NCBI GenBank assembly: GCA_947627235.1
Contig: CANQVG010000015.1
Coordinates: 1-41,343 of the forward strand
Reading direction: 5' to 3'
Source: an uncultured Clostridia bacterium
Lineage (GTDB): Bacteria > Bacillota > Clostridia > Oscillospirales > Ruminococcaceae
Length of the DNA: 41,343 nt
The position numbers and the translations under genes are program-made. The notes beneath the pieces were generated by a model, which saw nothing but the letters and a program-made list of their open reading frames with translations, was not told the origin of the DNA and ran no database searches. Shown here piece after piece: positions 40,870 to 41,343 of this stretch (positions within the stretch are counted from its first letter, which is position 1; the number at the start of each line of letters is the position of its first letter).

Positions 40870-41343
40870 TTACCGGGTTTTACATCTTCCGACCCATTCG
40901 CTCCACCTCGGGTCGTTCCTGATGTCCTCCGCACGTGCGCCGTTTACGCACCACCACGGGAAATATTCGGGCTGAGACTCCGCACACGCGGCGCTGACAG
41001 TCTTCGCACGCTCCAAGGCGTCGGCAAGAGCTTTAAAAGCTCCGTCATCGTCCCCCGACTGCCAGAGGCGGTCAGCCAGAAACAGAGCCGTCCTCGCAAG
41101 AAACGCCCTGAAACTGACGTCTTCGCGATAACCTGTCCCGAGGACGGCGTCCCCGATCTCCATAGCCCTTGCAACGGTCTTAGCCGTAACGGAAGGGTCT
41201 TTTGTGTTCCTTGAAATCTCGCAGTGAACCATATACTGGATAAGCTTTTGTGCAAGCGCAATAACAGCGTCTTCAAAGGCTTCGGAGCGCTTTTTGCCGC
41301 AAAGCCCGCCGATACTCAGAAATTCGCGGCAGCCCCACATTGT
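40870..41343 (-). CDS. Unidentified helical protein, C-terminal part
   Basis: A minus-strand frame of at least 156 aa open to the right window edge; an ATG at 41340 exists but the frame continues upstream, so the true start is probably outside. The sequence is helical with Ala/Leu-rich repeats (FKALADALERAKTVSAACAE) and ends WVNDPRW-like (IRNDPRWSEWVGRCKTR). This resembles C-terminal TPR-like regions of some clostridial XRE regulators, but the DNA-binding part is not in the window, so that is a guess. No function is assigned. Confidence 0.5.
   Translation of the reverse strand, partial: TMWGCREFLSIGGLCGKKRSEAFEDAVIALAQKLIQYMVHCEISRNTKDPSVTAKTVARAMEIGDAVLGTGYREDVSFRAFLARTALFLADRLWQSGDDDGAFKALADALERAKTVSAACAESQPEYFPWWCVNGARAEDIRNDPRWSEWVGRCKTR

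Overview
The window looks like a chromosomal segment of an anaerobic, spore-forming member of the Clostridia, most like the Oscillospiraceae/Ruminococcaceae. This is inferred from gene content and protein style, not from a database search. The supporting signs are strong AGGAGG-type ribosome binding sites, sporulation genes (spoVAC, yabP, yabQ, a CotF-type coat protein), a T-box leader on hisS-aspS, a zinc-type S14, a KOW-domain gene between map and infA, and threonine/proline-rich surface proteins.

Region 1 (1-3.6 kb, minus strand) holds tandem paralogous cassettes: an ECF-like sigma factor followed by a membrane protein with an extracellular domain. Two cassettes are complete and a third is cut by the window edge. 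All three sigma genes use TTG or GTG starts exactly 7 nt after a G-rich ribosome binding site. Both membrane proteins carry a second strong ribosome binding site and ATG in frame just before the membrane or signal segment. The cassettes share promoter and terminator sequences. Region 2 (3.65-5.1 kb, minus) holds an orphan spoVAC and a membrane-bound XRE regulator.

Region 3 (5.1-21.2 kb, minus) is a complete merged S10-spc-alpha operon, from rpsJ through secY, adk, map, a KOW gene, infA, rpmJ, rpsM, rpsK, rpsD and rpoA to rplQ. It follows one strong promoter and a structured leader of about 320 nt containing an attenuator-like terminator. The few wide gaps between its genes contain clusters of short stem-loops.

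Region 4 (21.3-28.1 kb, minus) holds a lipoprotein, the yabP-yabQ-divIC-S1-domain block, a solute-binding lipoprotein gene broken by an in-frame TAG, an SH3-domain surface protein, and an AlgI/MBOAT-like protein that seems to lack its catalytic histidine.

Region 5 (28.3-40.6 kb, plus) holds an HtrA-type protease, an amidohydrolase, a CotF-like coat protein, the mreB-mreC-mreD-mrdA cell elongation operon, a methylglyoxal synthase homologue with three altered active-site positions, and T-box-hisS-aspS. The T-box has overlapping Asp (GAC) and His (CAC) specifier triplets, which fits the two synthetases downstream. The window closes with the C-terminal part of an unidentified minus-strand protein. 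No rRNA, tRNA, CRISPR array or insertion sequence was seen.
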